Part shown: positions 51,924 to 60,961 of the stretch, piece by piece
How positions within the stretch are numbered: position 1 is the first letter of the stretch
Layout: each line of letters begins with the position of its first letter
NCBI GenBank assembly: GCA_003243255.1
Contig: QFQM01000005.1
Location: 1 to 64,000, forward strand
Origin: Flavobacterium psychrophilum
GTDB lineage: Bacteria; Bacteroidota; Bacteroidia; Flavobacteriales; Flavobacteriaceae
Direction of reading: 5' to 3'
Length of the DNA: 64,000 nucleotides
Made by a program: the position numbers and the translations under genes
Notes under the pieces: model-generated
The model's input: the letters and a program-made list of their open reading frames with translations, nothing else
What the model was told of the DNA's origin: nothing
The model's database searches: none

Positions 51924-53294
51924 ATGAACCCAAAACCCGAAACCCGAAACGTAAAAGTCCTTCACATTGATAGCAATAATCCAATTTTGTGGAATCAGCT
52001 GGAAGCCGCCGGTTTTGAAAACCATGCCGACTATAAATCATCCAAAGAAGAGATCGAAGCAAAAATAGCAGCATATAACGGTATTGTTATCCGTAGCCGT
52101 TTTGATATCGACAAACAGTTTCTGGATGCAGCGACTAATTTACAGTTCATTGCGCGTGTAGGGGCAGGATTGGAAAGTATCGATTGCGATTATGCCGAAA
52201 GTAAAGGCATTCACCTTATCGCTGCACCGGAGGGTAACCGTAACGCCGTAGGCGAACAGGCACTGGGTATGCTGTTGTCATTGTTCAACAACTTGAACAG
52301 GGCCGACAGGCAGATACGCGACGGGCAATGGATTCGTGAAGGTAATCGCGGACATGAGTTGGATGGTAAGACCGTAGGTATAATTGGCTATGGTAATATG
52401 GGAAAATCATTTGCTAAAAAGCTGCGTGGTTTTGATGTCGAGGTATTGTGTTATGACATTCAGCCGATGGTAGGCGATGCTAATGCCAAACAGGTTTCGC
52501 TGGAAGAACTGCAGCAAAAAGCAGATGTGTTGAGCCTGCACACACCGTGGACTCCGGAAACCAATAAAATGGTTAACGCTGACTTTATAAATGTGTTTGC
52601 TAAACCGTTCTGGCTGATAAATACCGCTCGTGGAAAAAGTGTGGTAACACAGGATCTTGCCGATGCACTTAAGTTGGGTAAAGTAGTAGGGGCTGCGCTG
52701 GATGTACTCGAATATGAAAAACTATCGTTTGAGCACCTGTTTACCGATGGTGGTATTCCTGAAGCATTTCAGTACCTCTTAGATTCTGATAATGTACTGC
52801 TGTCACCGCATATTGCGGGCTGGACATTTGAAAGCCATGAAAGACTGGCGCAGGTGATTGTTGATAAGATAAAAGCGGTTTACTTTGGTACTGCCGACAG
52901 CGAAAAACAAATGCCGGGTGTAACAGGTATAGGTGGGTTTTTCTTTAAGTCGGATAATCCTGGCGAATTGAAGGACTGGTATAGAAAACATCTGGGACTG
53001 AATACCGACGATTATGGCTGTACCTTTTGGTGGAAAGACAAAAACGGTAACGACGCCTCAACGCAATGGTCGCCTTTTGCTGCTGACACGACCTGTTTTG
53101 CGCCTTCAGAAAAGCAATTTATGCAAAACTTCAGGGTACATGACCTTGATGGACTTTTATCAAAATTAAAAGAAGAGGGTGTTACTATTGTTGGCGAGCC
53201 TCAGGCATACGATTATGGAAAATTCGGCTGGATAACAGATCCCGAAGGCAATAAAATAGAATTATGGGAGCCTAATGATAAGGCATTCCTTTAA
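51924..53294 (+). CDS. D-2-hydroxyacid dehydrogenase fused to a glyoxalase/VOC domain
   Basis: 456 residues in one uninterrupted frame. Residues 1-340 form a phosphoglycerate-dehydrogenase-like protein: NAD motif GIIGYGNMGKSFAKKL, Arg in NTARGKS and His in SPHIAGWTFES. From about residue 345 a vicinal-oxygen-chelate domain follows (GIGGFFFKSDNPGELKDWYRKHLGL ... WITDPEGNKIELWEP). These are usually separate genes, and a stop loss between neighbours is a likely origin. Whether the VOC part is catalytic is unclear. Confidence 0.85.
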   Translation: MNPKPETRNVKVLHIDSNNPILWNQLEAAGFENHADYKSSKEEIEAKIAAYNGIVIRSRFDIDKQFLDAATNLQFIARVGAGLESIDCDYAESKGIHLIAAPEGNRNAVGEQALGMLLSLFNNLNRADRQIRDGQWIREGNRGHELDGKTVGIIGYGNMGKSFAKKLRGFDVEVLCYDIQPMVGDANAKQVSLEELQQKADVLSLHTPWTPETNKMVNADFINVFAKPFWLINTARGKSVVTQDLADALKLGKVVGAALDVLEYEKLSFEHLFTDGGIPEAFQYLLDSDNVLLSPHIAGWTFESHERLAQVIVDKIKAVYFGTADSEKQMPGVTGIGGFFFKSDNPGELKDWYRKHLGLNTDDYGCTFWWKDKNGNDASTQWSPFAADTTCFAPSEKQFMQNFRVHDLDGLLSKLKEEGVTIVGEPQAYDYGKFGWITDPEGNKIELWEPNDKAFL

Positions 53295-53300
53295 AAACAG

Positions 53301-53328
53301 AAATCCTCTTCGGCTGAGAGGATTTTTT
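53301..53328 (+). terminator. Intrinsic terminator
   Basis: AAATCCTCT / AGAGGATTT stem with a seven-base loop and a T-run, after the fusion gene. Confidence 0.85.
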
Positions 53329-53349
53329 GTATTGTTGAGTTTGGTGATC

Positions 53350-55173
53350 TTATAAATGTTCTTCACCTTTTTCAGCAAGTTTGCGTTCCAGTTCTGCCTG
53401 AAATTCTTCCATAACCGGCCTAACGGTACTTTCAGGAAGATCGGCAATGCGGATGTACATCAATCCATCGATGGCATTGTTAAACAGCGGATCTACATTG
53501 AATGCGATAACCCTTGCGTTCTGCTTGATGTATTTTTTAATAAGCACCGGCAGACGCAGGTTGCCCGGCTCTACTTCTTCAATAAATTTATCGAATTTGT
53601 TCAGGTCGGCTTCAGCTTCGTTAAATACAAAGTCCTTATCCGCATCTTTAAGTTTTACCTTGTACTCCTTTTTAGGGTGTATGTATTGTGCAATATAAGG
53701 GTCGTAATAGTGCGACTTCATGAATTCGATCATCAGCGATTTAGAAAAGTCCGAGAACTGGTTACTGATACTCACCCCACCGATAAGGAACTTATGTTCC
53801 GGATAGCGAAGGGTGGTGTGCACAATACCTTTCCATAAAAGGAATAGCGGCATCGGCTTTTGCTGGTATTCTTTTACGATAAAGGCACGGCCCATCTCGA
53901 TGGATTTGCTCATCATGTCATACAGTTCCGGCTCGAAACGGAACAGGTCATGCAGATAGAACCCATCAATACCATATTTTTTATAGATTTCTGATCCAAG
54001 TCCCATACGGTAGGCTCCGGCAATCTGTTTAGTGTCTTCGTCCCAAAGGAACATATGGTGATAGTACTTGTCGTACTGGTCAAGGTCAAGCGATTCGTTG
54101 GTTCCTTCACCCACCTCACGGAATGTAATTTCACGAAGGCGGCCTATTTCATGGAGTATATTAGGTATCTTATCTGCCGATACGAAGAAAACCTCATAGT
54201 TTTTGCTTTGCAGCAGTCGGTAATCGCCTTTTCTAAGCGCAGCAACCTCACCCATAATTTTGTCAAGGTGTGCAGGTGTAGCAATATCTTTAGGCCCTCT
54301 TGAAGTGATTTTGGTAAGGTTCAGGTTAGAAGTGTCAATCAGTTTGGTTTCTTTCTCAAACGGGTTGGCCAGCATATAGGTTTTTATCCTGATGAATTCG
54401 GTATAAGCCTCAAGTGTTTCGTGTTCTGCCTGTTCTGCAACCGATATTGGTTTGCCTATCCTTACCTTAATAACGCGGTCTTTTTGGGTAAGCAGTTCCG
54501 AAGGCAGCTTTGCGGTACGCAATGTATCGCTCAGTTTTGAAAGGAAATAGAATAGTCGGCTGTTCTTAGCATGGAAGTAAATAGGGACAACGGGTACTTT
54601 TGCTTTTTTGATAAGTCGCATCGCGCCTTCTTCCCAGGGTTTATCTACTACCAGTTTATCATCTTTGTAAGTTGAAACCTCCCCGGCAGGAAAAATCCCC
54701 AAAGGTTTACCGTCGCTAAGATGGCGAAGTGCATCCTTAATTCCGGTAACGCTCGATTTGGCATCCTTGTGGTTCTCAAACGGATTAACCGGCATTACAT
54801 AGGGCTTAAGCGGTTCTATACGATGCAATAGAAAATTAGCGATGATCTTAAAGTCAGGATCCTGTTCAACCATTAATTTTAAAAGCAGGATGCCATCTAT
54901 ACCGCCCAGAGGGTGGTTAGAAACGGTAATATAAGGACCTGTTTTAGGCAGTCGCTTAAGGTCTTCTTCAGGAATTTCAAATTTTATCTGGAATTCATCA
55001 AGTATGGCGTTCAGGAACTCAAGATCGCTAAGATGCTTGTTCCTGTCGTATATTTTATTCATCGTGGAGATCTTTAGAACCTTCATCAGAAGCCATCCTG
55101 AAAAAGTCCCCAAAAACCCATATTTGTCAGTCTTTATTGCTTTCGCAACTTCTTTAGCTGTAACTAAACTCAT
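53350..55173 (-). CDS. olsF: Bifunctional acyltransferase, OlsF-like (ornithine lipid synthesis)
   Basis: 607 residues. N-terminal PlsC-type acyltransferase with SNHPLGGIDGILL and GIFPAGEVSTYKDDK (about residues 80-260), then a hemolysin-like GNAT acyl domain (GAYRMGLGSEIYKKYGIDGFYLHDLF, AFIVKEYQQKPMPLFLLWKG) in the second half. OlsF proteins of this layout make ornithine lipids from ornithine in Bacteroidota and Serratia. Gene-symbol use rests on that layout. The C-terminus after about residue 480 is family-specific. Confidence 0.8.
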   Translation of the reverse strand: MSLVTAKEVAKAIKTDKYGFLGTFSGWLLMKVLKISTMNKIYDRNKHLSDLEFLNAILDEFQIKFEIPEEDLKRLPKTGPYITVSNHPLGGIDGILLLKLMVEQDPDFKIIANFLLHRIEPLKPYVMPVNPFENHKDAKSSVTGIKDALRHLSDGKPLGIFPAGEVSTYKDDKLVVDKPWEEGAMRLIKKAKVPVVPIYFHAKNSRLFYFLSKLSDTLRTAKLPSELLTQKDRVIKVRIGKPISVAEQAEHETLEAYTEFIRIKTYMLANPFEKETKLIDTSNLNLTKITSRGPKDIATPAHLDKIMGEVAALRKGDYRLLQSKNYEVFFVSADKIPNILHEIGRLREITFREVGEGTNESLDLDQYDKYYHHMFLWDEDTKQIAGAYRMGLGSEIYKKYGIDGFYLHDLFRFEPELYDMMSKSIEMGRAFIVKEYQQKPMPLFLLWKGIVHTTLRYPEHKFLIGGVSISNQFSDFSKSLMIEFMKSHYYDPYIAQYIHPKKEYKVKLKDADKDFVFNEAEADLNKFDKFIEEVEPGNLRLPVLIKKYIKQNARVIAFNVDPLFNNAIDGLMYIRIADLPESTVRPVMEEFQAELERKLAEKGEEHL

Positions 55174-55364
55174 GCTACATTCGTGTTTCGGGCGAAAAAC
55201 AAAGATAACAATTATAGCGAAACGTTAAGGATGATTATCTTTTTTAATGATTTTATTAAAAAACACACATATTCCTTTCATTTACTGGGTGTTGAGGGTA
55301 AATATGGCCGGGTTATTCCATTTGTTTGCTTTTTTGGTTATTTTTGAAAACCAAACTATATGCA

Positions 55365-56126
55365 ATGAGAATTATTTCTTACAATGTAAACGGCATCCGC
55401 GCCGCTTTTACGAAAGGATTTATGGACTGGTTAAAACAGGCCGACCCCGATATCATCTGTCTTCAGGAAATTAAAGCAACTCACGACCAGGTGGCCATTC
55501 ACGAGATTGAAGAGGCCGGTTATCCTTACCACTATTGGTTTTCGGCACAAAAAAAAGGCTATAGTGGTGTTGCTGTATTCTCTAAGCATAAACCCAACAA
55601 TGTTGTATACGGCACAGGGATTGAGCACATGGACTTTGAAGGCCGTAACCTGAGGCTGGATTTTGATACTTTTTCAGTAATGAGCCTGTACCTGCCATCG
55701 GGAACCAATATAGACCGACTGGACCATAAATTCAAATACATGGACGATTTCAGGCTTTATATTGACAACCTGAGAAAAGAGATTCCGAACCTTATTGTTT
55801 GTGGTGATTATAACATCTGCCACGAAGCGATAGATATTCACGACCCTGTGCGTAATGCCAAGGTTTCAGGATTTTTGCCGGAAGAAAGGGCATGGCTTGA
55901 TGCTTTTATGAAAAGCGGCTTTGTAGATACCTTCCGCCATTTTAATAAAGACCCTCACCATTACAGCTGGTGGAGCTACCGTGCCGGAGCACGTGGCAAT
56001 AACAAGGGGTGGCGTATTGATTATGCGCTTGCTACCGAACCTATGCGCGAACGTCTTACCCGTGCGGTTATTTTGCCGGAGGCCAAACATAGCGACCACT
56101 GTCCGATACTGGTAGAGTTTGAATAG
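55365..56126 (+). CDS. xth: Exodeoxyribonuclease III (AP endonuclease)
   Basis: 254 residues. AP endonuclease/exonuclease for base-excision repair. Motifs: ISYNVNGIRAAF at the start, Mg-ligand Glu in CLQEIKA, GDYNICHEAID and the C-terminal SDHCPILVEF. An earlier ATG at 55326 would add 13 unrelated residues, so the start at 55365 is preferred. Followed closely by the OmpA lipoprotein gene. Confidence 0.95.
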   Translation: MRIISYNVNGIRAAFTKGFMDWLKQADPDIICLQEIKATHDQVAIHEIEEAGYPYHYWFSAQKKGYSGVAVFSKHKPNNVVYGTGIEHMDFEGRNLRLDFDTFSVMSLYLPSGTNIDRLDHKFKYMDDFRLYIDNLRKEIPNLIVCGDYNICHEAIDIHDPVRNAKVSGFLPEERAWLDAFMKSGFVDTFRHFNKDPHHYSWWSYRAGARGNNKGWRIDYALATEPMRERLTRAVILPEAKHSDHCPILVEFE

Positions 56127-56157
56127 ATTTAGATTACCAATAAAACATATATAAAAG

Positions 56158-57120
56158 ATGAAGATGAAAACTATTTCGGCAGCAGTGCTGGCACTCGCAC
56201 TGATGACGAGCTGTGTTTCTAAAAAGGTGTATACCGATCTGGAAACAAAGTATGCCGACCTAAAGAAAGAAAACCGTACACTGGCAGATGAAAACGCTGC
56301 ATTAGGTAAGGAAAGAAATGAGCTTGATAACAAGTCGAAGGACTTACAGGCACAGCTTGACAAGCTTATCGCTGAAAGGGATAAACTTTCTAAGGATTAT
56401 GCTTCTACAAAATCAGGCCTTGATAAGATGCAGTCATCATACAACGACCTTGAAAAATCGAGTGGTGAGGCTAACGCAAGTATGAGCAAGAAAAACCGTG
56501 AGCTATTGGCAGAACTTGAAGCGAAACAAAAAGCACTTGCAGCAGAACAGGCAAGGCTGAATATGCTGAAGGACGAGCTTAACGAGCGTTCGCAACGTGT
56601 AGATGAGCTTGAAAGCATGATCGCTGCTCAGGAAGCAGGCCTTAAGAAACTGAAAGAGACCCTTTCTAAAGCGCTTAACGGATTTGAAGGAAAAGGACTT
56701 ACTGTAGAGCAGAAAAACGGTAAAGTATACGTTTCGATGGAAAACAAACTATTGTTTGGTTCAGGTAGCTGGACAGTAGGTACTGAAGGTAAAAAAGCAG
56801 TAACTGAAGTTGCCAAAGTATTGGCGGCTAATCCTGATATTACGGTACTTATCGAGGGTCACACCGATAATGCAGCTTACAAAGGCGGTGGCGATATTGC
56901 CGATAACTGGGATCTTTCTACCAAGCGTGCTACGGCTATCGTTCACATCCTGAAAGAGAACAAAGGGGTAGATCCTAAAAACCTTACGGCTGCCGGACGT
57001 AGCGAGTATGCACCAATTGCGGGCAACGACACAGCCGAAGGAAAATCGAAAAACAGGAGGATTGAGATCATCCTTACTCCTAAACTTGATGAGCTGAACA
57101 AAATGCTTAACGAGATATAA
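56158..57120 (+). CDS. OmpA-family lipoprotein with coiled coil
   Basis: 320 residues. Lipobox MTSC (Cys19), a long coiled coil (about 25-180, ETKYADLKKENRTLADENAAL in part) and a C-terminal OmpA peptidoglycan-binding domain with LIEGHTDN and SKNRRIEIIL. Tethers the outer membrane to peptidoglycan. It may share a transcript with xth (31-base gap). Confidence 0.9.
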   Translation: MKMKTISAAVLALALMTSCVSKKVYTDLETKYADLKKENRTLADENAALGKERNELDNKSKDLQAQLDKLIAERDKLSKDYASTKSGLDKMQSSYNDLEKSSGEANASMSKKNRELLAELEAKQKALAAEQARLNMLKDELNERSQRVDELESMIAAQEAGLKKLKETLSKALNGFEGKGLTVEQKNGKVYVSMENKLLFGSGSWTVGTEGKKAVTEVAKVLAANPDITVLIEGHTDNAAYKGGGDIADNWDLSTKRATAIVHILKENKGVDPKNLTAAGRSEYAPIAGNDTAEGKSKNRRIEIILTPKLDELNKMLNEI

Positions 57121-57130
57121 CAAAGTATTG

Positions 57131-57158
57131 AAGGCAGTCGTAAAAGGCTGCCTTTTTT
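57131..57158 (+). terminator. Intrinsic terminator
   Basis: AAGGCAGTC / GGCTGCCTT stem (with one G-T pair) and a T-run. Confidence 0.75.
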
Positions 57159-57234
57159 GTTTGAATTCCTGTATTATTCTTTTATTTTCTGATTTATTCC
57201 CTACGGAAAAATAATCATGCGGGTGAAAGGGTTA

Positions 57235-57301
57235 CTACCAATATTAAATCGCTACGCGATAAATAAGGGCTAATTTCCCGTTAGGGAAAAAATATTGGTA
57301 G
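57235..57301. repeat. Short inverted-repeat element with inner hairpin
   Basis: 67 bases flanked by CTACCAATATT and AATATTGGTAG, with inner hairpins (ATCGC-tac-GCGAT and TTTCCC-gtta-GGGAAA). The ATCGCTACGCGAT core is the inverse of the hairpin at 10439-10457. This looks like a small dispersed palindromic element. Confidence 0.6.
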
Positions 57302-57407
57302 CCTACGAAATAGCAAAGGCATAAGTTTCCCGTAGGGAATCAATTTGATTTGGCAAGGTTGTAATGCAATCCTGAATTCTTAAGGAATATAAGATTTCTA
57401 TAAAAAG

Positions 57408-57547
57408 AAAAAGGGGCTGTCTCAAAAGTGCTTTAATAAGCATTTTTGTCATTCTGACGAAGGAAGGATCTCGTATTAATCAATAATTGAGATTCTTCAC
57501 TTCATTGCATTACGTTCAGAATGACACTTTTGAGACAGCCCCTTTTT
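57408..57547. repeat. MITE-like inverted repeat, also a bidirectional terminator
   Basis: About 140 bases with perfect 23-bp terminal arms (each A/T-run plus GGGGCTGTCTCAAAAGTG on the left) and internal arms GTCATTCTGA / TCAGAATGAC. The ends carry runs of A and T, so RNA from either side would form a terminator. It sits between the convergent OmpA gene and sugar dehydrogenase gene. The sequence style (GAGACAGCCCC ends) is that of small non-autonomous repeats. Confidence 0.7.
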
Positions 57548-57563
57548 AATTGGATTGCAATAT

Positions 57564-58907
57564 CTAGTTAATCACCAGTTTTGAGTTATAACCGTTTCCG
57601 GCAATTTGTAGTTTTAGCATATACACACCGGCTTGCAGCTGCGACGTATTTATTTTTGTATCTGCGGAATCCAGTTTTTGTTGCAGTACCATTTGCCCGC
57701 TTACATTAAATATTGATGCCTGTCCATTGTCAAACCCATCTTTTAGGGAGATGGAAACTACATCATTCGCCGGGTTAGGGTAAAGTGAGAATACGCCGTT
57801 AGCAAATTCATTCAGTCCGGCAGTAGCATCTTTCAATTTATAAACATTTCCGTTGCCGCCTACGTATAACTCTCCATTAATATCTTCTCCAAAAGTGGTA
57901 ATGTTAGGGCTAAAATCACCCGCCCAGGTTAGGGTAGCGCCATCGGTCATGCCTATTTCTCCGGTACAGTAGTCGGCAAAAAAGTACTTGCCCTGCATGC
58001 TAGGGTACATACTACCGGTATATACATAACCTCCTGTTATGGAACAGCGCGAACTGCCTTCGTGTACATATTCGGCTACCGGAATCGTATACATTTCTAC
58101 CAGCGAACAGTCTTCTGTGGTATATACTTCGGTACCTTCAAAACATTTCCAGCCATAGTTTACCCCGGAAGCAGTAGCAGTAACTTTGTTGATTTCCTCA
58201 ACATTTTCCTGTCCTACGTCAGCTATCCATATGTTACCGTCGTTAAACGAGAATTTCCACGGATTGCGAAGTCCAATAGCCCAAACTTCATCAGCACCTT
58301 CAATGCCTACATAAGGATTTGTTTCCGGAATATATGGTGCCGCAGCATCTGCGTTAAGACGCAGTATTTTTCCTAAAAGCTCATTTTTGTTCTGTGCCCT
58401 GTTGCCCGGGTCGCCACCGCTGCCGCCGTCACCTGTAGCGATGTACAGGTATCCGTCCGGGCCAAAACGAAGGCAGCCCCCGTTATGGTTGTCAAAAGGC
58501 TGTTCGATAGTCAGCATTACCTGCGCCGATGTTGCATCTGCTGCATTTTCATCAGCGCTGCTACGCGTATAACGAGCTACAACAGTATCACCGTTCAGGT
58601 CGGTATAGTTTACATAAAAGTATCCGTTAGTGGCATACTCCGGATGGAAAGCCAAACCGAGCAGCCCCTGTTCGCCTCCGTCACTCACCATTGTACTCAG
58701 GTTTAAAAAAGGGTTGGGGTTCGTTGTTCCATCAGCATTCAGTATTTGTATGCGTCCGGTTTGCTCTACCACAAAAAGGCGTGCATCTCCGGCATTTACA
58801 ATCTCGGCCGGCCTGTCAAAGCCATCGGCAAAAAGTTCAAGTTCCAGTACCTGAGCCTGGGCAAAACCTGCCATAAGCAGGGAAAGCAATAATAGTTTTG
58901 TTTTCAT
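57564..58907 (-). CDS. PQQ-dependent sugar dehydrogenase-like protein with type IX sorting domain
   Basis: 447 residues. Signal peptide, six-bladed propeller of the glucose/sorbosone dehydrogenase family (GYLYIATGDGGSGGDPGNRAQ, GLRNPWKFSFNDGNIWIADVGQE) and a C-terminal sorting segment (LYPNPANDVVSISL, LQAGVYMLKLQIAGNG). Likely secreted by the type IX system to oxidise sugars or aldoses with PQQ. The convergent element before it acts as terminator. Confidence 0.9.
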   Translation of the reverse strand: MKTKLLLLSLLMAGFAQAQVLELELFADGFDRPAEIVNAGDARLFVVEQTGRIQILNADGTTNPNPFLNLSTMVSDGGEQGLLGLAFHPEYATNGYFYVNYTDLNGDTVVARYTRSSADENAADATSAQVMLTIEQPFDNHNGGCLRFGPDGYLYIATGDGGSGGDPGNRAQNKNELLGKILRLNADAAAPYIPETNPYVGIEGADEVWAIGLRNPWKFSFNDGNIWIADVGQENVEEINKVTATASGVNYGWKCFEGTEVYTTEDCSLVEMYTIPVAEYVHEGSSRCSITGGYVYTGSMYPSMQGKYFFADYCTGEIGMTDGATLTWAGDFSPNITTFGEDINGELYVGGNGNVYKLKDATAGLNEFANGVFSLYPNPANDVVSISLKDGFDNGQASIFNVSGQMVLQQKLDSADTKINTSQLQAGVYMLKLQIAGNGYNSKLVIN

Positions 58908-58982
58908 AGCAGTGAATTAATTGGTTTTGTATATACTAAAATTACTACAAACAATTCAATTAATTCACTGGTTAACAAAACA

Positions 58983-60629
58983 TTATAAGTTGGCTAAAGC
59001 CTTGCTCTTAGGTGACTTCACTTTATAGCTTATTCTCACTTTTTTAGTTTCTGCCGGTTTAAGGCTCATTTCCCATGTAAGTATGCCCGTTTCTTTGTCA
59101 ATTTTTGCACTGTCGCTTTGCAGCAGTTCTACCTCGATTTCTTTATCGGTACTTACAGGATATTGGTCTTTCAGCGTAAGTTTTGCAGCTTCTTTTTTAT
59201 TGTTTCGGATGATGATGTCATAGGTAAACACCTGCTCTTTTCCTGAAGAAAGGAATTTGGCACTCGATTTCTCGGCAACAGTCTCACGTTTTACAGAGAT
59301 TTTTTTATCCCTTCCCATACTCAGGTTAAGGGTGTCGGCAGTCTGCGACGGATTGATCTGTGTCTTACCAATGTACATCCCTTCAAAAATAATATTGGCT
59401 TCACCTCTCAGCATATTGTATTTGGCATAATCGCTTATCTCGGCCAACAGGAATGCTTCCTGCTCAAGCTTCGGTACTGAAAAATGCCTGTAGGTAGCAG
59501 GTAGCTTTATTTCTTTCAGGGTTACACTGTGCTGCTTGCCATTGGATGCGATATCGTAAGGGATATCAATATCAAACGATACGTTCATTTGGTTTTCGGT
59601 GATTGTAGTGTATTTGTCAAGCGATGATTCTTCAAGAGCAGGGCTTACATTTCCGGTTGAAATCATTAAACCGGGAACTTGTCCCTGCAGCGTCTGTACA
59701 AAATCTGCATTTGGTTTTCCTTTAAATCTTTTTTGAACAGTAACGACTTCTTCAAGAATAGTCTGATCAAACCTCAAAAACCACGGAGTCAGTTCCGGTG
59801 CATAGCTGTTTTGGTTGGGTGAACCGCTTGAAAGGGTAAGTTTTACCTTTTTCCAGTCAATACCGGTATTTTGCACTACCTGTGCTTTATACAGCATGTT
59901 GATAGGTGAGGTAATATCATCGGCCCTCAAATCATAGAATGGCTGCCAGGATGCGCCCTGTGTAAGGTAGCTGATGTCTAGTTGTGTGCTAAGCGCGGTT
60001 TCACTCATTATCTGTAATACCAGTTTTCCGGTAGATATTTTTTCTTCTTTACTGATGTTCACTTCAAGCCTGCTTTTCAGATTGGCAAGCTTTTCATTCA
60101 GCTTTTGTTCTTTGGTATATAGCGTATTGATGGTGTTGGCGGTTTCAGTGCGTTTCGCTTTGTAATAATCTACCATCTTCATCAGTTCGGTAACACTAAG
60201 TCCCGACTGCTGCCCGTATACCTGGTTGTTCTTGTCGAGCAGTTCGAGGGTTTTTTGTTCTGATGTTTTCTGGTTGACTACCAGCGCAATCTCTTTCTCT
60301 ACCAGAGTAATGCTATCACGTACTTTCTTCAGGGCAGGGGAGTTCTCATCGGGTTCAAATTCTGAGATATAATTGTTGGTGAATTGCGACGATAGTATCG
60401 TAACATTCGAAGGTACACCCACCTGAAGCGTGTTTTCCAACAGGTAATTGGCTACGTTCTTAATTACTACTTCCGATGTACCTGCCGGAAGCGTTACGGC
60501 TGCCGATTGCGTGATTTCAGCCGAATTGAAATAAACGGTTGCGGCTTTTACTTTTGCAGAAGTAAATATTGGTTTTTGTGCAAATGCAGCGGCAGATGCC
60601 AAAAAAAGCAGAAGGAATATCTTTTTCAT
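58983..60629 (-). CDS. MuiA-family (DUF4139) secreted protein with a plug-like insert
   Basis: 548 residues. Signal peptide, then the MuiA/DUF4140 N-terminal part with coiled coil (ESKATVYFNSAEITQSA...type start) and DUF4139 C-terminal domain (LTLKDQYPVSTDKEIEVELL). Between about residues 292-315 lies VTVQKRFKGKPNADFVQTLQG plus QVPGLMIST, which resembles the conserved TonB/SusC plug turn LQGxVPGL. Mucoidy-inhibitor function is named by family only. Confidence 0.8.
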   Translation of the reverse strand: MKKIFLLLFLASAAAFAQKPIFTSAKVKAATVYFNSAEITQSAAVTLPAGTSEVVIKNVANYLLENTLQVGVPSNVTILSSQFTNNYISEFEPDENSPALKKVRDSITLVEKEIALVVNQKTSEQKTLELLDKNNQVYGQQSGLSVTELMKMVDYYKAKRTETANTINTLYTKEQKLNEKLANLKSRLEVNISKEEKISTGKLVLQIMSETALSTQLDISYLTQGASWQPFYDLRADDITSPINMLYKAQVVQNTGIDWKKVKLTLSSGSPNQNSYAPELTPWFLRFDQTILEEVVTVQKRFKGKPNADFVQTLQGQVPGLMISTGNVSPALEESSLDKYTTITENQMNVSFDIDIPYDIASNGKQHSVTLKEIKLPATYRHFSVPKLEQEAFLLAEISDYAKYNMLRGEANIIFEGMYIGKTQINPSQTADTLNLSMGRDKKISVKRETVAEKSSAKFLSSGKEQVFTYDIIIRNNKKEAAKLTLKDQYPVSTDKEIEVELLQSDSAKIDKETGILTWEMSLKPAETKKVRISYKVKSPKSKALANL

Positions 60630-60961
60630 AAAGTTTGTCTTTACTACTATAGATTATCTTTCTGCTTAAAAGGTTGGGAAGACCGGTAAATATTTTTCTG
60701 TTTTCTTTTGTCTTGCCACAAAAGAAACAAAAAGGCACGGCTGAACTCCTTAGGCTAAAAATTATTGCACTCGGCTAAACCATCCGAACTCGCCTTCGGC
60801 TCAAACAGCGGATGCTTCTTTACGCCTCGCTTATAATTTTCTTCACGCCACGGAGTTTAATGCCGTAGCTTCACTCATGCCTAACGGCTAAGATTTGGTT
60901 TTTCTGCTCCTTCTCCTTTGGAGAGTCCCGATAGCTATCGGGTGGGGGGTGAGGTCGTTCT
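60630..60961. other. Intergenic region with dispersed palindrome
   Basis: About 330 bases between two minus-strand genes. Contains CCCGATAGCTATCGGG (60927-60942) and text such as CACGGCTGAACTCCTTAGG that has the look of recurrent Bacteroidota intergenic DNA, but I cannot verify this. No gene or RNA seen. Confidence 0.45.

Noticed and set aside
60517..60738. Minus-strand frame running from the MuiA N-terminus into the intergenic gap
   Set aside because: It overlaps the MuiA signal-peptide codons in another frame and reads partly through probable repeat DNA.
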